A stretch of 64,000 nt of DNA. Origin: Flammeovirgaceae bacterium UBA2338. GTDB taxonomy: Bacteria > Bacteroidota > Bacteroidia > Cytophagales > Cyclobacteriaceae. The notes under the pieces are model-generated. The model saw nothing but the letters and a program-made list of their open reading frames with translations, had not been told where the DNA came from and made no database searches. Made by a program: the position numbers and the translations under genes. Shown here piece by piece: positions 45,579 through 55,620 of this stretch; the first letter of the stretch is position 1, and the number at the start of each line of letters is the position of its first letter. The DNA lies in contig DDUM01000011.1 in the NCBI GenBank assembly GCA_002344795.1, forward strand, positions 1-64,000, in the 5' to 3' direction.

Positions 45579-46520
45579 ATGGCAAATATTGTAAAAGTTG
45601 GGATTGGTCAGTTTAGCTCTGTACACCTCAACCTGCCAGAAAGCTTACATAAGCTAGAATCCATAGTGGCCGATGCATCTCAACAAGGAGTTAAACTATT
45701 GGTAGTAGGTGAGACATGGTTATCAGGATACCCCTCCTGGTTGGATCATTGTACCAATGTCTCACAGTGGGATGGTAAGGAAATGAAAGAGGTTTACCTG
45801 CAATTTTATAATAGCAGTGTTGACATCAAAAGTAAAGATTTTGAGCGGGTGTGTAATATGGCCAAATCAAACAAGGTGACCATGTGCATTGGCTTGAATG
45901 AGAAAGTAAATGCAGGCCCTGGCAATGGCACTGTTTATAATAGTTTTGTTATCATCAGTCATGAAGGCGAGTTGCTCAATCACCACCGGAAGTTAATGCC
46001 AACGTTCACTGAAAAAATGTTGTACGGACTAGGTGATGGGCATGGCCTAAAAGCGGTTGACACAGAAGTAGGAAGGGTAGGTGCCAGTATTTGTTGGGAA
46101 CATTGGATGCCTTTGACCCGTCAGGCATTGCATGATTCAGGTGAACATATTCATATCGCTTTATGGCCAAAAGTTCATGAGATGCACCAGGTTGCCAGCC
46201 GGCAATATGCTTTTGAGGGGAGATGCTTTGTTTTGGCTGCTGGGCAAATGTTAAAGGCCTCTGATTTTCCGAAATCATTGGAACAACCTGACTATTTGAA
46301 GTCAGACCTCGATCAATGGACGCTCAATGGTGGTAGTTGTGTGGTGACACCAAATGGTAGTTACCTTGTGGAGCCAGTGTTTGATGAAGAGAAATTAATT
46401 ATCTGCGAATTGAATTTGGATGAAGCCATCAAAGAACGCATGACTTTAGATACTTCAGGACACTATCAGCGCAGAGATGTATTTGATTTTAAAGTAGACC
46501 GTAGCCGAATGAATGACTAG
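45579..46520 (+). CDS. Carbon-nitrogen hydrolase, nitrilase-type
   Basis: A 313-residue enzyme of the nitrilase superfamily. The Glu-Lys-Cys triad is visible as Glu45 (VGETWLSGYP), Lys138 (HHRKLMPT) and Cys172 (SICWEHWMP); the extra glutamate following the cysteine fits true nitrilases. The likely reaction is nitrile hydrolysis to carboxylate and ammonia (EC 3.5.5.1-like), but amidase activity cannot be excluded. I choose ATG at 45579; a TTG nine bases upstream is in frame. The 3' end overlaps the convergent SDR gene by 4 nt. Confidence 0.9.
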   Translation: MANIVKVGIGQFSSVHLNLPESLHKLESIVADASQQGVKLLVVGETWLSGYPSWLDHCTNVSQWDGKEMKEVYLQFYNSSVDIKSKDFERVCNMAKSNKVTMCIGLNEKVNAGPGNGTVYNSFVIISHEGELLNHHRKLMPTFTEKMLYGLGDGHGLKAVDTEVGRVGASICWEHWMPLTRQALHDSGEHIHIALWPKVHEMHQVASRQYAFEGRCFVLAAGQMLKASDFPKSLEQPDYLKSDLDQWTLNGGSCVVTPNGSYLVEPVFDEEKLIICELNLDEAIKERMTLDTSGHYQRRDVFDFKVDRSRMND

Positions 46521-47209
46521 GATTTACCATAAACTTTTATTACTGGCTCCCTTAACGCCATGCCTTTCTCTGATGTGGCAAATTCCATAATTTCAGCAAT
46601 ATCTTCAGGTTTTACCCATAAATCGGTATTGGTTTTTGGCATTGCCTTACGATTGTCAGGAGTATCGATTATACTGGGTACGAAAACAGAAGAAACAATA
46701 TTTTTTTCTTTCCCTTCTTCATTAAGTATTTCAGCCAATTTAAATACAAGTGTTTTAGAAAGGGCATAGGCCAGAACACCTTTGCCGGCCTTTGCATCCA
46801 GGGAGGGTCTTGAGCCTACGAAAACAATTTTACCTCCGTCTTTTTGCTTTGCCATTTGATTAAACAAAACTCTTGCTGAGTAATAAGCCGTTTCAAAGTT
46901 GAGACTTATCATTTTCTTAATCAATGTTCCATCGGTATTATTAATGGTACCCATCGCAAATCCTCCCACCAATAATAGTGCAGTATCAATAGTTTGATGA
47001 TCCTTAATCACCTGATCCATCACCTCTTGTGTATTGGATTCATCCATCAGGTCTGCATTATAAACACTGACAGGCGAAATGGTAGTGTAAGAAAGTTTTT
47101 TGCCTGGTGAAAGAATAGCAACAATTTGATGCCCTTTTTTCTGGAATGAAGTAATGCATGCCTTGCCCAATATTCCTCCTGCCCCTGTAATTACAATTTT
47201 TTTCACCAT
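46517..47209 (-). CDS. Short-chain dehydrogenase/reductase (SDR)
   Basis: A 230-residue Rossmann-fold oxidoreductase. The cofactor-binding glycine motif is in TGAGGILG (residues ~8-15), the catalytic Ser is in VGSRPSL and the Tyr-Lys pair in YALSK. It probably uses NAD(P)H; substrate unknown. It is divergent from an NTF2-like lipoprotein gene, with a 59-nt gap. Confidence 0.88.
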   Translation of the reverse strand: MVKKIVITGAGGILGKACITSFQKKGHQIVAILSPGKKLSYTTISPVSVYNADLMDESNTQEVMDQVIKDHQTIDTALLLVGGFAMGTINNTDGTLIKKMISLNFETAYYSARVLFNQMAKQKDGGKIVFVGSRPSLDAKAGKGVLAYALSKTLVFKLAEILNEEGKEKNIVSSVFVPSIIDTPDNRKAMPKTNTDLWVKPEDIAEIMEFATSEKGMALREPVIKVYGKS

Positions 47210-47268
47210 CTTTAATAGTCAAGTCAATTAATGTTATCAATAAATTTAAGAATATTAAACTACTCCCT

Positions 47269-47742
47269 ATGAAATACATTGCAATCATCACTTTATGTTC
47301 TTTACTTTTCTTTAGCTGTTCCGACCAGCAAAAGAGCAATCCTATTACTGAAAATGAAGTAAATGAGTTGGTGGATGGTTGGCTAACCCTCTGGAGTAGT
47401 TATGATCTTGACTTATTGGATTCAATATTTTGGAATGATGCTGATATGACCTATTTCTCTTCGGAGAAGCGAGGACTGATCAAAGGATTCAATGAAATGC
47501 GACCCCACCATGAAGGATTTGGCTTTGTATCTGGTGGTATGAAACCATCAAAAGAACTTTGGCTGGAAGATATAGATGTGACACTACAGCCTGATTTTGC
47601 TGTAGTAGGTGCCATTTGGTATTTTGGGGACAGAACATTACCAAAAGACAGTGTTCAGAATGGCCCAGTTAGTTTTGTGCTCCTAAGGAACAATGAGGGT
47701 GTGGTAAAAATTGCCCACACCCACTTTGCTAATTATGAGTAG
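47269..47742 (+). CDS. NTF2-like / SnoaL-like lipoprotein
   Basis: A 157-residue protein with a lipoprotein signal (FFSC, cysteine 17). The mature domain shows the NTF2-like pattern: an N-terminal amphipathic helix with W-L-T-L-W-S-S-Y-D, a central ADMTYFSS strand region and a terminal FVLLRNNEGVVKIAHTH strand pair. Such folds bind small molecules or act as immunity or enzyme domains, and no active-site set is apparent. It is convergent with the S10 peptidase gene. Confidence 0.75.
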   Translation: MKYIAIITLCSLLFFSCSDQQKSNPITENEVNELVDGWLTLWSSYDLDLLDSIFWNDADMTYFSSEKRGLIKGFNEMRPHHEGFGFVSGGMKPSKELWLEDIDVTLQPDFAVVGAIWYFGDRTLPKDSVQNGPVSFVLLRNNEGVVKIAHTHFANYE

Positions 47743-47752
47743 CGAATTAGTG

Positions 47753-49261
47753 CTACTTTGTTGTTAAGAACTTGCGAATATCGGTAGCTAGTTTAACTAA
47801 ATCAGGTTCATGAATGTACATCATGTGACCTGCTTCATAGTAGGTGAGCGTAACCTGATCTTTTAAAATGCCATTGCGTGCAAATGTATATTCTGCATCA
47901 AAGAATGGACATATCAAATCGTAATAACCACTGGCTACCAGTACTTTCAGGTCTTTGTTTCTCCGCATGGAATCACCCAGCTTCCTGGCTACATTAACGT
48001 AGCTTGGCTCCCAGTAGCGTCCATCAGCCACATCTCTCCACCGCCACTTAGAACTCAGTTCACCATTGGAAGTAATGTAGGGCCGGTCCATTTCTACCTT
48101 GAGTTGACTGGCCAAATAGTGATTGATAGTGGCACCGTAGGCTCCACTAATATTATAACTCGATGGGTCCCCTAGTGTAGCCCGGTCTGCTACCTTATCG
48201 TACTCGTTACCTTTGTATCGACCATCTAACTGACCGATTGTAATTCCCTGATCTCTGAGTAATTCCTTTCTAAATCTTGGCATCAGTAACCTGATATCTG
48301 TTTGCTCTATGTACTTTTTTGAAAGTCCTGTGAAGTATACCATTCGGTCAACAATATGATTTCTTTCCGCATCTGTTAGCCGAGTTCCTTTGTATAGAGC
48401 AGCTACATATTCATCCAGCGCAAATTTTCTTGCCTCTTCGACAAATACTTCCAGGGTTTTCCCTTGTCCTGCCTTTTTGTGATACCATGCGGTAGCTGCC
48501 ATACTCGGAAAATAAGTAACATAGGAAACAATATTGTCGTGTGTTGAAGTAGAACCTTGATAATCCAATGCCTGAGAAATCAGAATCAATCCATTCAATG
48601 ACATTTCCTGACCGCCACCTTCCAATTCATAATTAACGGCAGCAGCCCTTGTTGTACCAAAACTCTCTCCGGCAATATATTTTGGCGAGTTCCATCTTCT
48701 ATTCTTTGTTACCCATTCGCGCATAAAAGCAGCAATTGATTTTGCATCCTCCATCAAGCCCCAGTAATCTTCGGTTTTACCTTTTCCGATCACTCTGCTG
48801 TATCCTGTTCCAACCGGATCAATAAACACCAAATCAGTAATGTCAAGCATTCCATGGCTATTGTTGATGAGCGGGTAGGGGGCTCCACCATCATCTTGAG
48901 AGGCATCACTGTCCACTTTGGTAATTTGTGGGCCAAAGAAACCCATATGAAGCCAAACCGATGCAGAACCGGGGCCTCCATTAAAAACGAATGTGACAGG
49001 ACGATTGGTGTTTTCAGCACCATCCAACTTATAGGTTACAGACCAGATTGAAGCGACCGGTTCTCCATCCTCGCTTTTCAAATAGGTTTCTCCAGCAACA
49101 GCCTTATATTTTATGAGTTTACCACCGAAGGTTCCCTGATGTGTTGTTACGAATTCTTTTGCTTCAGGTATCGGTTTAGCTTCTTCTTTTTTCTGTTCTT
49201 GTGCCTGAATTAGTGTAAACGAACAGAGTATGATAATGATGATTGAATAAACAGTTTTCAT
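47753..49261 (-). CDS. Serine carboxypeptidase-like peptidase (S10 family)
   Basis: A 502-residue alpha/beta-hydrolase with a signal peptide (residues ~1-20, LIQAQEQ). S10 motifs: FNGGPGSASVW (oxyanion/substrate binding), nucleophile Ser200 in GESFGTT, Asp448 in SGYYDLICP and His479 in EAGHMMY. It acts on peptide C-termini in the periplasm or outside. Length is normal. No neighbour suggests a specific substrate. Confidence 0.93.
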   Translation of the reverse strand: MKTVYSIIIIILCSFTLIQAQEQKKEEAKPIPEAKEFVTTHQGTFGGKLIKYKAVAGETYLKSEDGEPVASIWSVTYKLDGAENTNRPVTFVFNGGPGSASVWLHMGFFGPQITKVDSDASQDDGGAPYPLINNSHGMLDITDLVFIDPVGTGYSRVIGKGKTEDYWGLMEDAKSIAAFMREWVTKNRRWNSPKYIAGESFGTTRAAAVNYELEGGGQEMSLNGLILISQALDYQGSTSTHDNIVSYVTYFPSMAATAWYHKKAGQGKTLEVFVEEARKFALDEYVAALYKGTRLTDAERNHIVDRMVYFTGLSKKYIEQTDIRLLMPRFRKELLRDQGITIGQLDGRYKGNEYDKVADRATLGDPSSYNISGAYGATINHYLASQLKVEMDRPYITSNGELSSKWRWRDVADGRYWEPSYVNVARKLGDSMRRNKDLKVLVASGYYDLICPFFDAEYTFARNGILKDQVTLTYYEAGHMMYIHEPDLVKLATDIRKFLTTK

Positions 49262-49408
49262 AATATATAATTTGGTCTTGAAGATGATAATTTAACCAAA
49301 TTTAATTCATGTATCGATGAAATCTTTTTTCTGATTAATGTTTCCTTTTAATCTGACTTATATCATTTCATCTATGGTGGTAATGGCCGTTATTGCATGG
49401 TATATTAA

Positions 49409-50248
49409 ATGCGCGCAACTATGAAATCTATTTTGATACCCGTTGACTTTTCTGAATATGCAAATTCTGCAATAAACACTGGTATATTTTTGGCTAAGAA
49501 GACAGGCGCAGAACTCTTATTGCTTCATGTGTTCTCAGCTCCTCCGGATTGGTATCGAATACCTGTGGAGAAACAGCAGGAGTACCCAGAAAATGAGGCG
49601 CGTATGGTTGAAGCCGAAATAAAAATGGATAAGGTCATCAAAGACAAAATATTCAAAGGAGTTAAAGCTACTGGGGTAGTTCGCCCCGGAAATGTGCTGG
49701 AAGAGGTTTTGGCTATGGCTAAACTCTACAAGTGTGATTTGATCATCATGGGTGCTCATGGAGCAGGAGCGTCTCAACGCTATTTTATTGGTTCTACCGC
49801 ACAAAAGATATTGCGCACCAGTCCTTGCCCTGTATTATCAGTAAAGAAAGATTTCAAACCTGCATCCATGAAGAAAGTCGTATTTGCAGCTGACTTTGAA
49901 GAAAACCTTAAGCAGCCATTTAATAAGATCCTGCAATTTCTGAAAGCCACTGGTGCTTCTTTGACCCTTCTTTATATCAACACTCCTTCTAATTTCAAAG
50001 ACACCCCTACAGTTACGAAGGCAATGACTAAGATGATGGAAGCTTATCCTGATATGAAAATGAAAGGCGAGGTATACAATGCATTAGATATTGAAAAAGG
50101 ATTGCTCGATTATGCTGAGCAGAACAAAATTCAAGTCATTGCTAAAGTTACCCAAAACAGATCAAGACGGGCGGGGTACGACTTTGGGATTACGGAAACA
50201 TTGTTGTTTAAATCTAATGTTCCGTTATTGAGTGTGATGACCAATTGA
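49409..50248 (+). CDS. Tandem universal stress protein
   Basis: A 279-residue protein with two Usp domains. Domain 1 (~5-148) starts ILIPVDFSEYANSAI and contains the ATP-binding G-x2-G-x9-G-(S/T) pattern, GAHGAGASQRYFIGST. Domain 2 (~150-279) is less conserved, beginning VVFAADFEEN and ending VPLLSVMTN. Bacteroidota often carry tandem Usp proteins. An alternative start is ATG at 49421. Regulation by stress or starvation is typical of the family but no site is visible here. Confidence 0.9.
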   Translation: MRATMKSILIPVDFSEYANSAINTGIFLAKKTGAELLLLHVFSAPPDWYRIPVEKQQEYPENEARMVEAEIKMDKVIKDKIFKGVKATGVVRPGNVLEEVLAMAKLYKCDLIIMGAHGAGASQRYFIGSTAQKILRTSPCPVLSVKKDFKPASMKKVVFAADFEENLKQPFNKILQFLKATGASLTLLYINTPSNFKDTPTVTKAMTKMMEAYPDMKMKGEVYNALDIEKGLLDYAEQNKIQVIAKVTQNRSRRAGYDFGITETLLFKSNVPLLSVMTN

Positions 50249-50333
50249 TCATCCGACAGGGCAAGATAATTTTCAGGGTTGTAAATAATTTTTTCTTTTA
50301 TTGATGCTACATTGGGTAGAATTAGACCATTGT

Positions 50334-51584
50334 ATGCAGATAAAATATAATATCAGGACCCTTAAGCCTTCGGCCACACTGGCAATAAATGAGTATTCAA
50401 ACGAGCTTATACGACAGGGTAAGAAGGTTTATAAACTGGGGTTTGGTCAATCACCTTTTCCAGTTCCCGATGAAGTAGTCAATGCGCTTATTGAACACGC
50501 GCACGAAAAAGACTACCTTCCGGTGAAGGGGCTTTATGTGTTAAGGGAGGCTGTGGCAAGTTACCATACCCGCAGAACCATGATGAGCGTAACGCCTGAA
50601 GATGTACTCATTGGCCCAGGCTCAAAAGAATTATTATTTATAGCACAGTTGAGTTTCAATGGTGATCTAATTGTTCCTGCGCCAAGTTGGGTTTCCTATT
50701 CTCCCCAAGCTCAAATTACTCAGAAGGAATGCTTTTGGATTGATACATCATCCAACCCCAAAAGATTATTGAATGCTTCTTTATTAGAATCTTTTTGTTC
50801 AATGCATCCGGATAGACGGTTTATGGTCATCCTCAATTACCCAAGTAATCCTACAGGTGCTACCTACACTTCCAGTGAGTTAAAAGCCTTGGCAGAGGTT
50901 GCCAGAAAGTATAAACTATTAATAATCTCAGATGAGATTTATGGTGAATTAACACACAATGGAGAACACCGATCTCTTACAGAATTTTATCGTGAAGGAA
51001 CCATTGTCAGCTCAGGACTCAGTAAGTGGTGTGGAGCCGGAGGCTGGAGGTTAGGAACATTTACATTTCCCGAAGAACTTCGATGGTTGTCAGATGCTAT
51101 GGCAGTGGTGGCCAGCGAAACATTTACGGCTACCAGTGCCCCGATCCAGTATGCTGCTGTGAAGGCGTTTGAATTCGGGCCAAACATTGAATTGTATGTT
51201 AATCAATCCAGAGTTATACTTCAATGTATCTCACAATATGTTTATGGTGAATTAACTTCAGTCGGTCTTACCATGCCCGAACCTCAGGGTGGATTTTATC
51301 TCTTCCCGGATTTTGCACAATTCAGAGAGAAACTGAATAAAAAGGGGATAACTACTTCATCTCAGTTATGTAGAAGAATTTTGGAAGAAACGGGTGTTGC
51401 CCTGTTGCCTGGTGTCGACTTTGGACAGTCACCGGAAGAACTATCTGCGCGTTTATCGTATGTGGATTTTGATGGTAAAAAGGCACTTGATTATATAAAG
51501 CAACATGGCAATGTCAAGGATATTAATGCGGTTGCGCCCAACATGGTTATTGCTTGTCAACAATTAAAAGAATGGTTGTTATGA
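50334..51584 (+). CDS. PLP-dependent aminotransferase, class I/II
   Basis: A 416-residue fold-type I aminotransferase from ATG at 50334 (a TTG at 50301 in the same frame would add eleven residues). Motifs: KLGFGQSPFPVP near the N-terminus, LNYPSNPTGATYT (substrate/PLP contact), ISDEIYGEL with the PLP-ring aspartate and SSGLSKWCGAGGWRLG with the Schiff-base lysine. It resembles aspartate or aromatic aminotransferases; the amino donor is unknown. Its TGA overlaps the ATG of a gamma-glutamyltransferase homologue (ATGA), so the pair is an operon. Confidence 0.9.
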   Translation: MQIKYNIRTLKPSATLAINEYSNELIRQGKKVYKLGFGQSPFPVPDEVVNALIEHAHEKDYLPVKGLYVLREAVASYHTRRTMMSVTPEDVLIGPGSKELLFIAQLSFNGDLIVPAPSWVSYSPQAQITQKECFWIDTSSNPKRLLNASLLESFCSMHPDRRFMVILNYPSNPTGATYTSSELKALAEVARKYKLLIISDEIYGELTHNGEHRSLTEFYREGTIVSSGLSKWCGAGGWRLGTFTFPEELRWLSDAMAVVASETFTATSAPIQYAAVKAFEFGPNIELYVNQSRVILQCISQYVYGELTSVGLTMPEPQGGFYLFPDFAQFREKLNKKGITTSSQLCRRILEETGVALLPGVDFGQSPEELSARLSYVDFDGKKALDYIKQHGNVKDINAVAPNMVIACQQLKEWLL

Positions 51585-53191
51585 TAAAGGTGCATGTTGT
51601 AATGGTTATGCTTTTAATCCTTGTATCGTGCAATTATTCAGATACCCAGTTGCAATCTTATGCTGTTGCTGCAGCAACACCCGAGGCCACACAAGCCGGC
51701 ATGGATATTCTTAATGAAGGCGGGAATGCGATTGATGCGGCTGTTGCGATTGCATTTTCATTAGCGGTTACAGAGCCAGCAATGACAGGCCTAGGAGCGG
51801 GAATACAGATGTTAGTGAGTATTCCCGGGGAACAACCTTTTATTATCAATGGTACAACTTACTCGCCAAATGCAACGCCTGTCACTGCTACAGAGGAGGT
51901 CATTAAATACCATAAAAGGTCGACCATTCCTTCTTTTGTCAAAACCCTGGGGTATGCAAAGCAAACGTATGGAAGTGATGTATTGACTTGGCGGCAATTA
52001 TTGGATCCGGCAATTGGATATGCAAATAATGGATTTAAAATAGGGAGATTTAGAGCAAAGGTTTACCAACAATATGAAAGGCGCTTGATGGAGTCTCCGT
52101 ACAATATGAATCATTTTTTAATTAATGATAGCATACCCAAAGTCGGGCAGGTACTCATTCAATCCCAGCTTGGAAAAACACTGCAACGCCTGGCTGAATT
52201 TGGTGCTGATGATTTTTACAGTGGAGATATTGCTGCTACAATTGCTAGGGATATGATTGAGCATGGAGGATGGATAACGCTAAAGGACCTTAATGATTTT
52301 CCACAACCTTCTGTTGTTCCTGCACTTGAAACGACTTATAACAATTTTCAGGTATTTACGAGTACACCTCCATGTGGTGGATGGGTAGTGCTTTTAACGT
52401 TGAATATGCTGGAACAAATGCAAGATCAGGATACGCGATACCAACGTCTCATCAAGGCATTGGCTTTGGCTCATGGTGAAAGACAAGTTAATCCAATTCA
52501 GGATATGGTCAATTACAAGGCTGAGGTGGCCGCAAGAGTCTCAAAGGAAAAAGCTTCAGAATTAATTGGTAAATTATCATTGGAGTATGCTGAAGAACGT
52601 GATAGTGGATCAGGGGAGACCACTCATTTTTCAGTAGTGGATGGTAATGGCATGGCCGTGTCGGTAACCACAAGCATCAATGCTTATTTCGGTTCTCGTG
52701 CTGCTTCTAAAGAACTGGGATTTATTTACAATAGCTACATGGAAGATTTTGTTTATGGGGATGACACACATTCCTTTTCAGTAGGACCCAATAAAATGGC
52801 CTATTCATCCATGTGCCCAACGGTTGTTAGAGATAGAGACGGGAACAATGTGCTTGCTACCGGTAGCCCGGGCAGTGCCCGTATCATTTCTACAGTAGGT
52901 CAGACTATTCAATATTGGATTGATGTAAAATCCGACATTAACGAAGCCATAAGTATACCGCGTGTTCATGTTAATGCGAACAATGCCTACCTTGAATTCA
53001 CAGCGGATGATAAAATGAAATCGTGGCTTATAGAGAATGGGTATGATTTAACTGATGTTAAAAATGATCTCGGTACCGAAAACCTAAACCCATATTTTGG
53101 AGGAGTGCATGCCGTTGCATTTGAAGAAGGGCATTGGTTAGGCGCAGCTGACCCCAGGAGAGATGGTGCGGCACAATCTGTAAAGAAATAA
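51581..53191 (+). CDS. Atypical gamma-glutamyltransferase-family lipoprotein
   Basis: A 536-residue Ntn-hydrolase homologue from ATG at 51581 with lipoprotein signal (LVSC, cysteine 17). The autocleavage threonine is present, T347 in GETTHFSVVD, so self-processing is expected. However, the arginine that holds the glutamate carboxylate is missing: the region reads GTTYSPNATP where the canonical paralogue has [10 protein letters not shown]. The oxyanion double glycine is altered (GSPGSARII against GTPGGTTII). It therefore probably acts on a different acyl or amide substrate, such as cephalosporin-acylase-like or peptide substrates. It is coupled to an aminotransferase. A canonical copy is at 20.7-22.4 kb. 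Confidence 0.85.
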   Translation: MIKVHVVMVMLLILVSCNYSDTQLQSYAVAAATPEATQAGMDILNEGGNAIDAAVAIAFSLAVTEPAMTGLGAGIQMLVSIPGEQPFIINGTTYSPNATPVTATEEVIKYHKRSTIPSFVKTLGYAKQTYGSDVLTWRQLLDPAIGYANNGFKIGRFRAKVYQQYERRLMESPYNMNHFLINDSIPKVGQVLIQSQLGKTLQRLAEFGADDFYSGDIAATIARDMIEHGGWITLKDLNDFPQPSVVPALETTYNNFQVFTSTPPCGGWVVLLTLNMLEQMQDQDTRYQRLIKALALAHGERQVNPIQDMVNYKAEVAARVSKEKASELIGKLSLEYAEERDSGSGETTHFSVVDGNGMAVSVTTSINAYFGSRAASKELGFIYNSYMEDFVYGDDTHSFSVGPNKMAYSSMCPTVVRDRDGNNVLATGSPGSARIISTVGQTIQYWIDVKSDINEAISIPRVHVNANNAYLEFTADDKMKSWLIENGYDLTDVKNDLGTENLNPYFGGVHAVAFEEGHWLGAADPRRDGAAQSVKK

Positions 53192-53208
53192 TTTCTCTTG
53201 AATTTTAA

Positions 53209-54198
53209 TTAGATAGAGAGAATCTTTGCAATCCGCATAGACTCTTCTTCGATCTTATGCTGCTGATTAATCACCTGATCGTAAGAGTTATAAACAATTT
53301 TATTTTCTTTGAACCCAACCATTACGTTACTTTCACCATTAAGCAACCCTTCTACTGCAGCAACCCCCATTTTGCTTGCCAGTACCCTATCGAAGTAAGT
53401 AGGAGAGCCTCCTCTTTGTTGGTGCCCAAGTATGGTCACTTTAATGTCGAAATAGTCAGACCTCTCGGCAATCTTCTTAGCCAGTTCGTTTGCTCCTCCA
53501 AGTTTCGAGCCCTCTGCCACTACAACCAGGTTGGACTTCTTCCCGGTTTCCATTCCCGCTTCCAGAAGACTGTACAGATCATCAAATGACAGTTCTTCTT
53601 CAGGTAATATAATGGCTCCTGCACCACCTGCTATACCGCTATTCAGTGCTATATAACCAGAGTTCCTTCCCATTACCTCAATAAAGAATAGTCGGTTATG
53701 TGAAAGGGCGGTGTCTCTTATTCGGTCAATCGCCTGTACTGCAGTATTGGTAGCGGTATCAAAGCCAATGGTATAATCTGTACCAGCAATGTCATTGTCG
53801 ATTGTGCCAGGAAGGCAAATGGTTGAGATATCAAATTCACTGGAGAAATAGTGCAACCCGGTGAAAGTGCCATCGCCACCAATGGCCACCAAACCATCTA
53901 TTCCATTTTTCTTTAGATTTTCAAAGGCTTTTACTCTTCCTTCTTTGGTACGGAACTCTTTACTACGTGCCGTTTTGAGTATCGTACCCCCACGTTGCAG
54001 AATATTCCCCACAGACCTTGCCCCAAGCTTTACAATGTCCGCATCAATCATTCCCTCATAACCCCTCATTATTCCGTACACTTCTTTTTGATAGTAAATC
54101 CCTGCACGCACCACGGCTCTGATAGCTGCATTCATTCCGGGTGCATCTCCTCCAGAGGTAAACACCCCTAGTTTTTTAATTTCACTTATTTTTTTCAT
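53209..54198 (-). CDS. pfkA: ATP-dependent 6-phosphofructokinase
   Basis: PfkA phosphorylates fructose 6-phosphate in glycolysis (EC 2.7.1.11). The 329-residue protein contains GGDAPGMNAAIR, the ATP-type GGDGT motif (107-111) rather than the PPi-type GGDD, and the catalytic TIDND motif (132-136) with Asp134. The SGYIALNSGIAGGA and HQQRGGSPT segments are conserved. Length is typical of bacterial group I enzymes. It lies downstream of, and on the same strand as, the histidine kinase, separated by 76 nt with a TATATTTA element near its start. Confidence 0.97.
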   Translation of the reverse strand: MKKISEIKKLGVFTSGGDAPGMNAAIRAVVRAGIYYQKEVYGIMRGYEGMIDADIVKLGARSVGNILQRGGTILKTARSKEFRTKEGRVKAFENLKKNGIDGLVAIGGDGTFTGLHYFSSEFDISTICLPGTIDNDIAGTDYTIGFDTATNTAVQAIDRIRDTALSHNRLFFIEVMGRNSGYIALNSGIAGGAGAIILPEEELSFDDLYSLLEAGMETGKKSNLVVVAEGSKLGGANELAKKIAERSDYFDIKVTILGHQQRGGSPTYFDRVLASKMGVAAVEGLLNGESNVMVGFKENKIVYNSYDQVINQQHKIEEESMRIAKILSI

Positions 54199-54274
54199 TG
54201 CTATAAATATAGTTATGCTATCTCATGCGTTCGTGATTCATGATAAAAAAAAGGAGAGTTAAAGCAACTTTATC

Positions 54275-55594
54275 CTATTTGATATACACGTTGGCATCAT
54301 CAGGTAGTGTGATGATAAACGAACTTCCTTCACCCACTTCAGAATGAATTTTAATGCTTCCCTTTAGATTGCTTAGCGTTTCACGCACCAAATACAACCC
54401 AAGTCCGGATCCAGTGCTGGTTTCATGGGCGCGATAAAACATGTCAAATACTTTTTCATGCTGTGAAGAAGGGATGCCAATGCCGTTGTCCTTGAATTCA
54501 ATAGAGACAGAGTTTGTATTAGTAACAGCATTAATGAGCAATTCGCACTTTTTTTTGCTTTTATCTCTGTATTTAATGGCGTTTGAAATTAGATTGGATA
54601 GTACAATTCTAATTCTCATGAGATCGCAATTGATTTTAATGTTTTCAAGACCTGTACATTGAACTGAAATCGTACTTGCTCCTTCCATATATTTCAATTC
54701 ATTGATGATTTTTTGAATTTCATCATTAAGGGTTATAAGTTCATACTCCGTTTCTTGCCTTGCATTTTTTGCATAGTCGATGATCTCCTTGATAAAAAGT
54801 TCCATGGCAGCAATCCTCCCTCGCATCATTTTCAAATAATCCTTTTTTAGGGATTCATCATGTTCTAATTCAGTCAATTGAATCAGACCAAGTAAAGAAC
54901 TCAGTGGTGCTCGCAAATCATGAGAAGAGCTATATATAAAACGGTCGAGTTCATTATTGATTTTAACCAGTTCAGCATTCTGTCTTTTGAGATCTTCCTT
55001 CTTTAGATAATTTCCCTTTAGGAGAAGAATTACCAGATAGGTTGTTACATAACCAAATATGGCCAGGTTGAACAAGGAAATTATGCTCACCTCTTGAGGA
55101 GTAAAGTCTCGATTTGGAAGGATTGAGTAGGGGCTAAAGCGAGCCAATAAATACAACGCGAACGAGAAAGTGATAAAGCCAAAAGATTTTATTTTCTCTT
55201 GATAATCATACAATACGAGTGCGGCTATTCCACCAGTTATGAAATACAGATTGATGTTGGTAAGATGAGTCTCACTAGCGGCTACAAGGTATATTATCGT
55301 ATTGAAACTTAGGAGTCCAAATATTTTAGCGAAATTTAATCTGTTTATCCTGACAAGAAAATAGGATATGATTGAAGTAAAGGCAAACATCGCGAAAATT
55401 TGCCATGGTGCATTGAACGCAAAAATTAAATACATTACGTAATAGGCAACAGTTACCATCATCATGATAATGGCCAATCGAGATATCAGATTGGCATGTT
55501 GTACACTTTCCCTAACCACAAGTCTTGATGTTACGTGATTGTTGTTGGAGTGCTCAGGAATGGTCAAGTTGTCGAGTTTTAAAATATTACTCAA
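54275..55594 (-). CDS. Membrane sensor histidine kinase
   Basis: A 439-residue kinase. An N-terminal membrane region with about six helices (~36-195) has little periplasmic sequence, so sensing is probably in the membrane. A short coiled linker leads to HisKA with His225 in SSSHDLRAPLSSL, and HATPase_c with N-box NLISNAIKYRD, G1 DNGIGI, and FYRAHETSTGSGLGL. No receiver or response regulator is adjacent. The start is TTG at 55592-55594; no better start is in frame nearby. The gene is divergent from the DUF4350 gene, 26 nt apart. Confidence 0.9.
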   Translation of the reverse strand: MSNILKLDNLTIPEHSNNNHVTSRLVVRESVQHANLISRLAIIMMMVTVAYYVMYLIFAFNAPWQIFAMFAFTSIISYFLVRINRLNFAKIFGLLSFNTIIYLVAASETHLTNINLYFITGGIAALVLYDYQEKIKSFGFITFSFALYLLARFSPYSILPNRDFTPQEVSIISLFNLAIFGYVTTYLVILLLKGNYLKKEDLKRQNAELVKINNELDRFIYSSSHDLRAPLSSLLGLIQLTELEHDESLKKDYLKMMRGRIAAMELFIKEIIDYAKNARQETEYELITLNDEIQKIINELKYMEGASTISVQCTGLENIKINCDLMRIRIVLSNLISNAIKYRDKSKKKCELLINAVTNTNSVSIEFKDNGIGIPSSQHEKVFDMFYRAHETSTGSGLGLYLVRETLSNLKGSIKIHSEVGEGSSFIITLPDDANVYIK

Positions 55595-55620
55595 TATATT
55601 TTATTTAATTTAGCTGTGAA

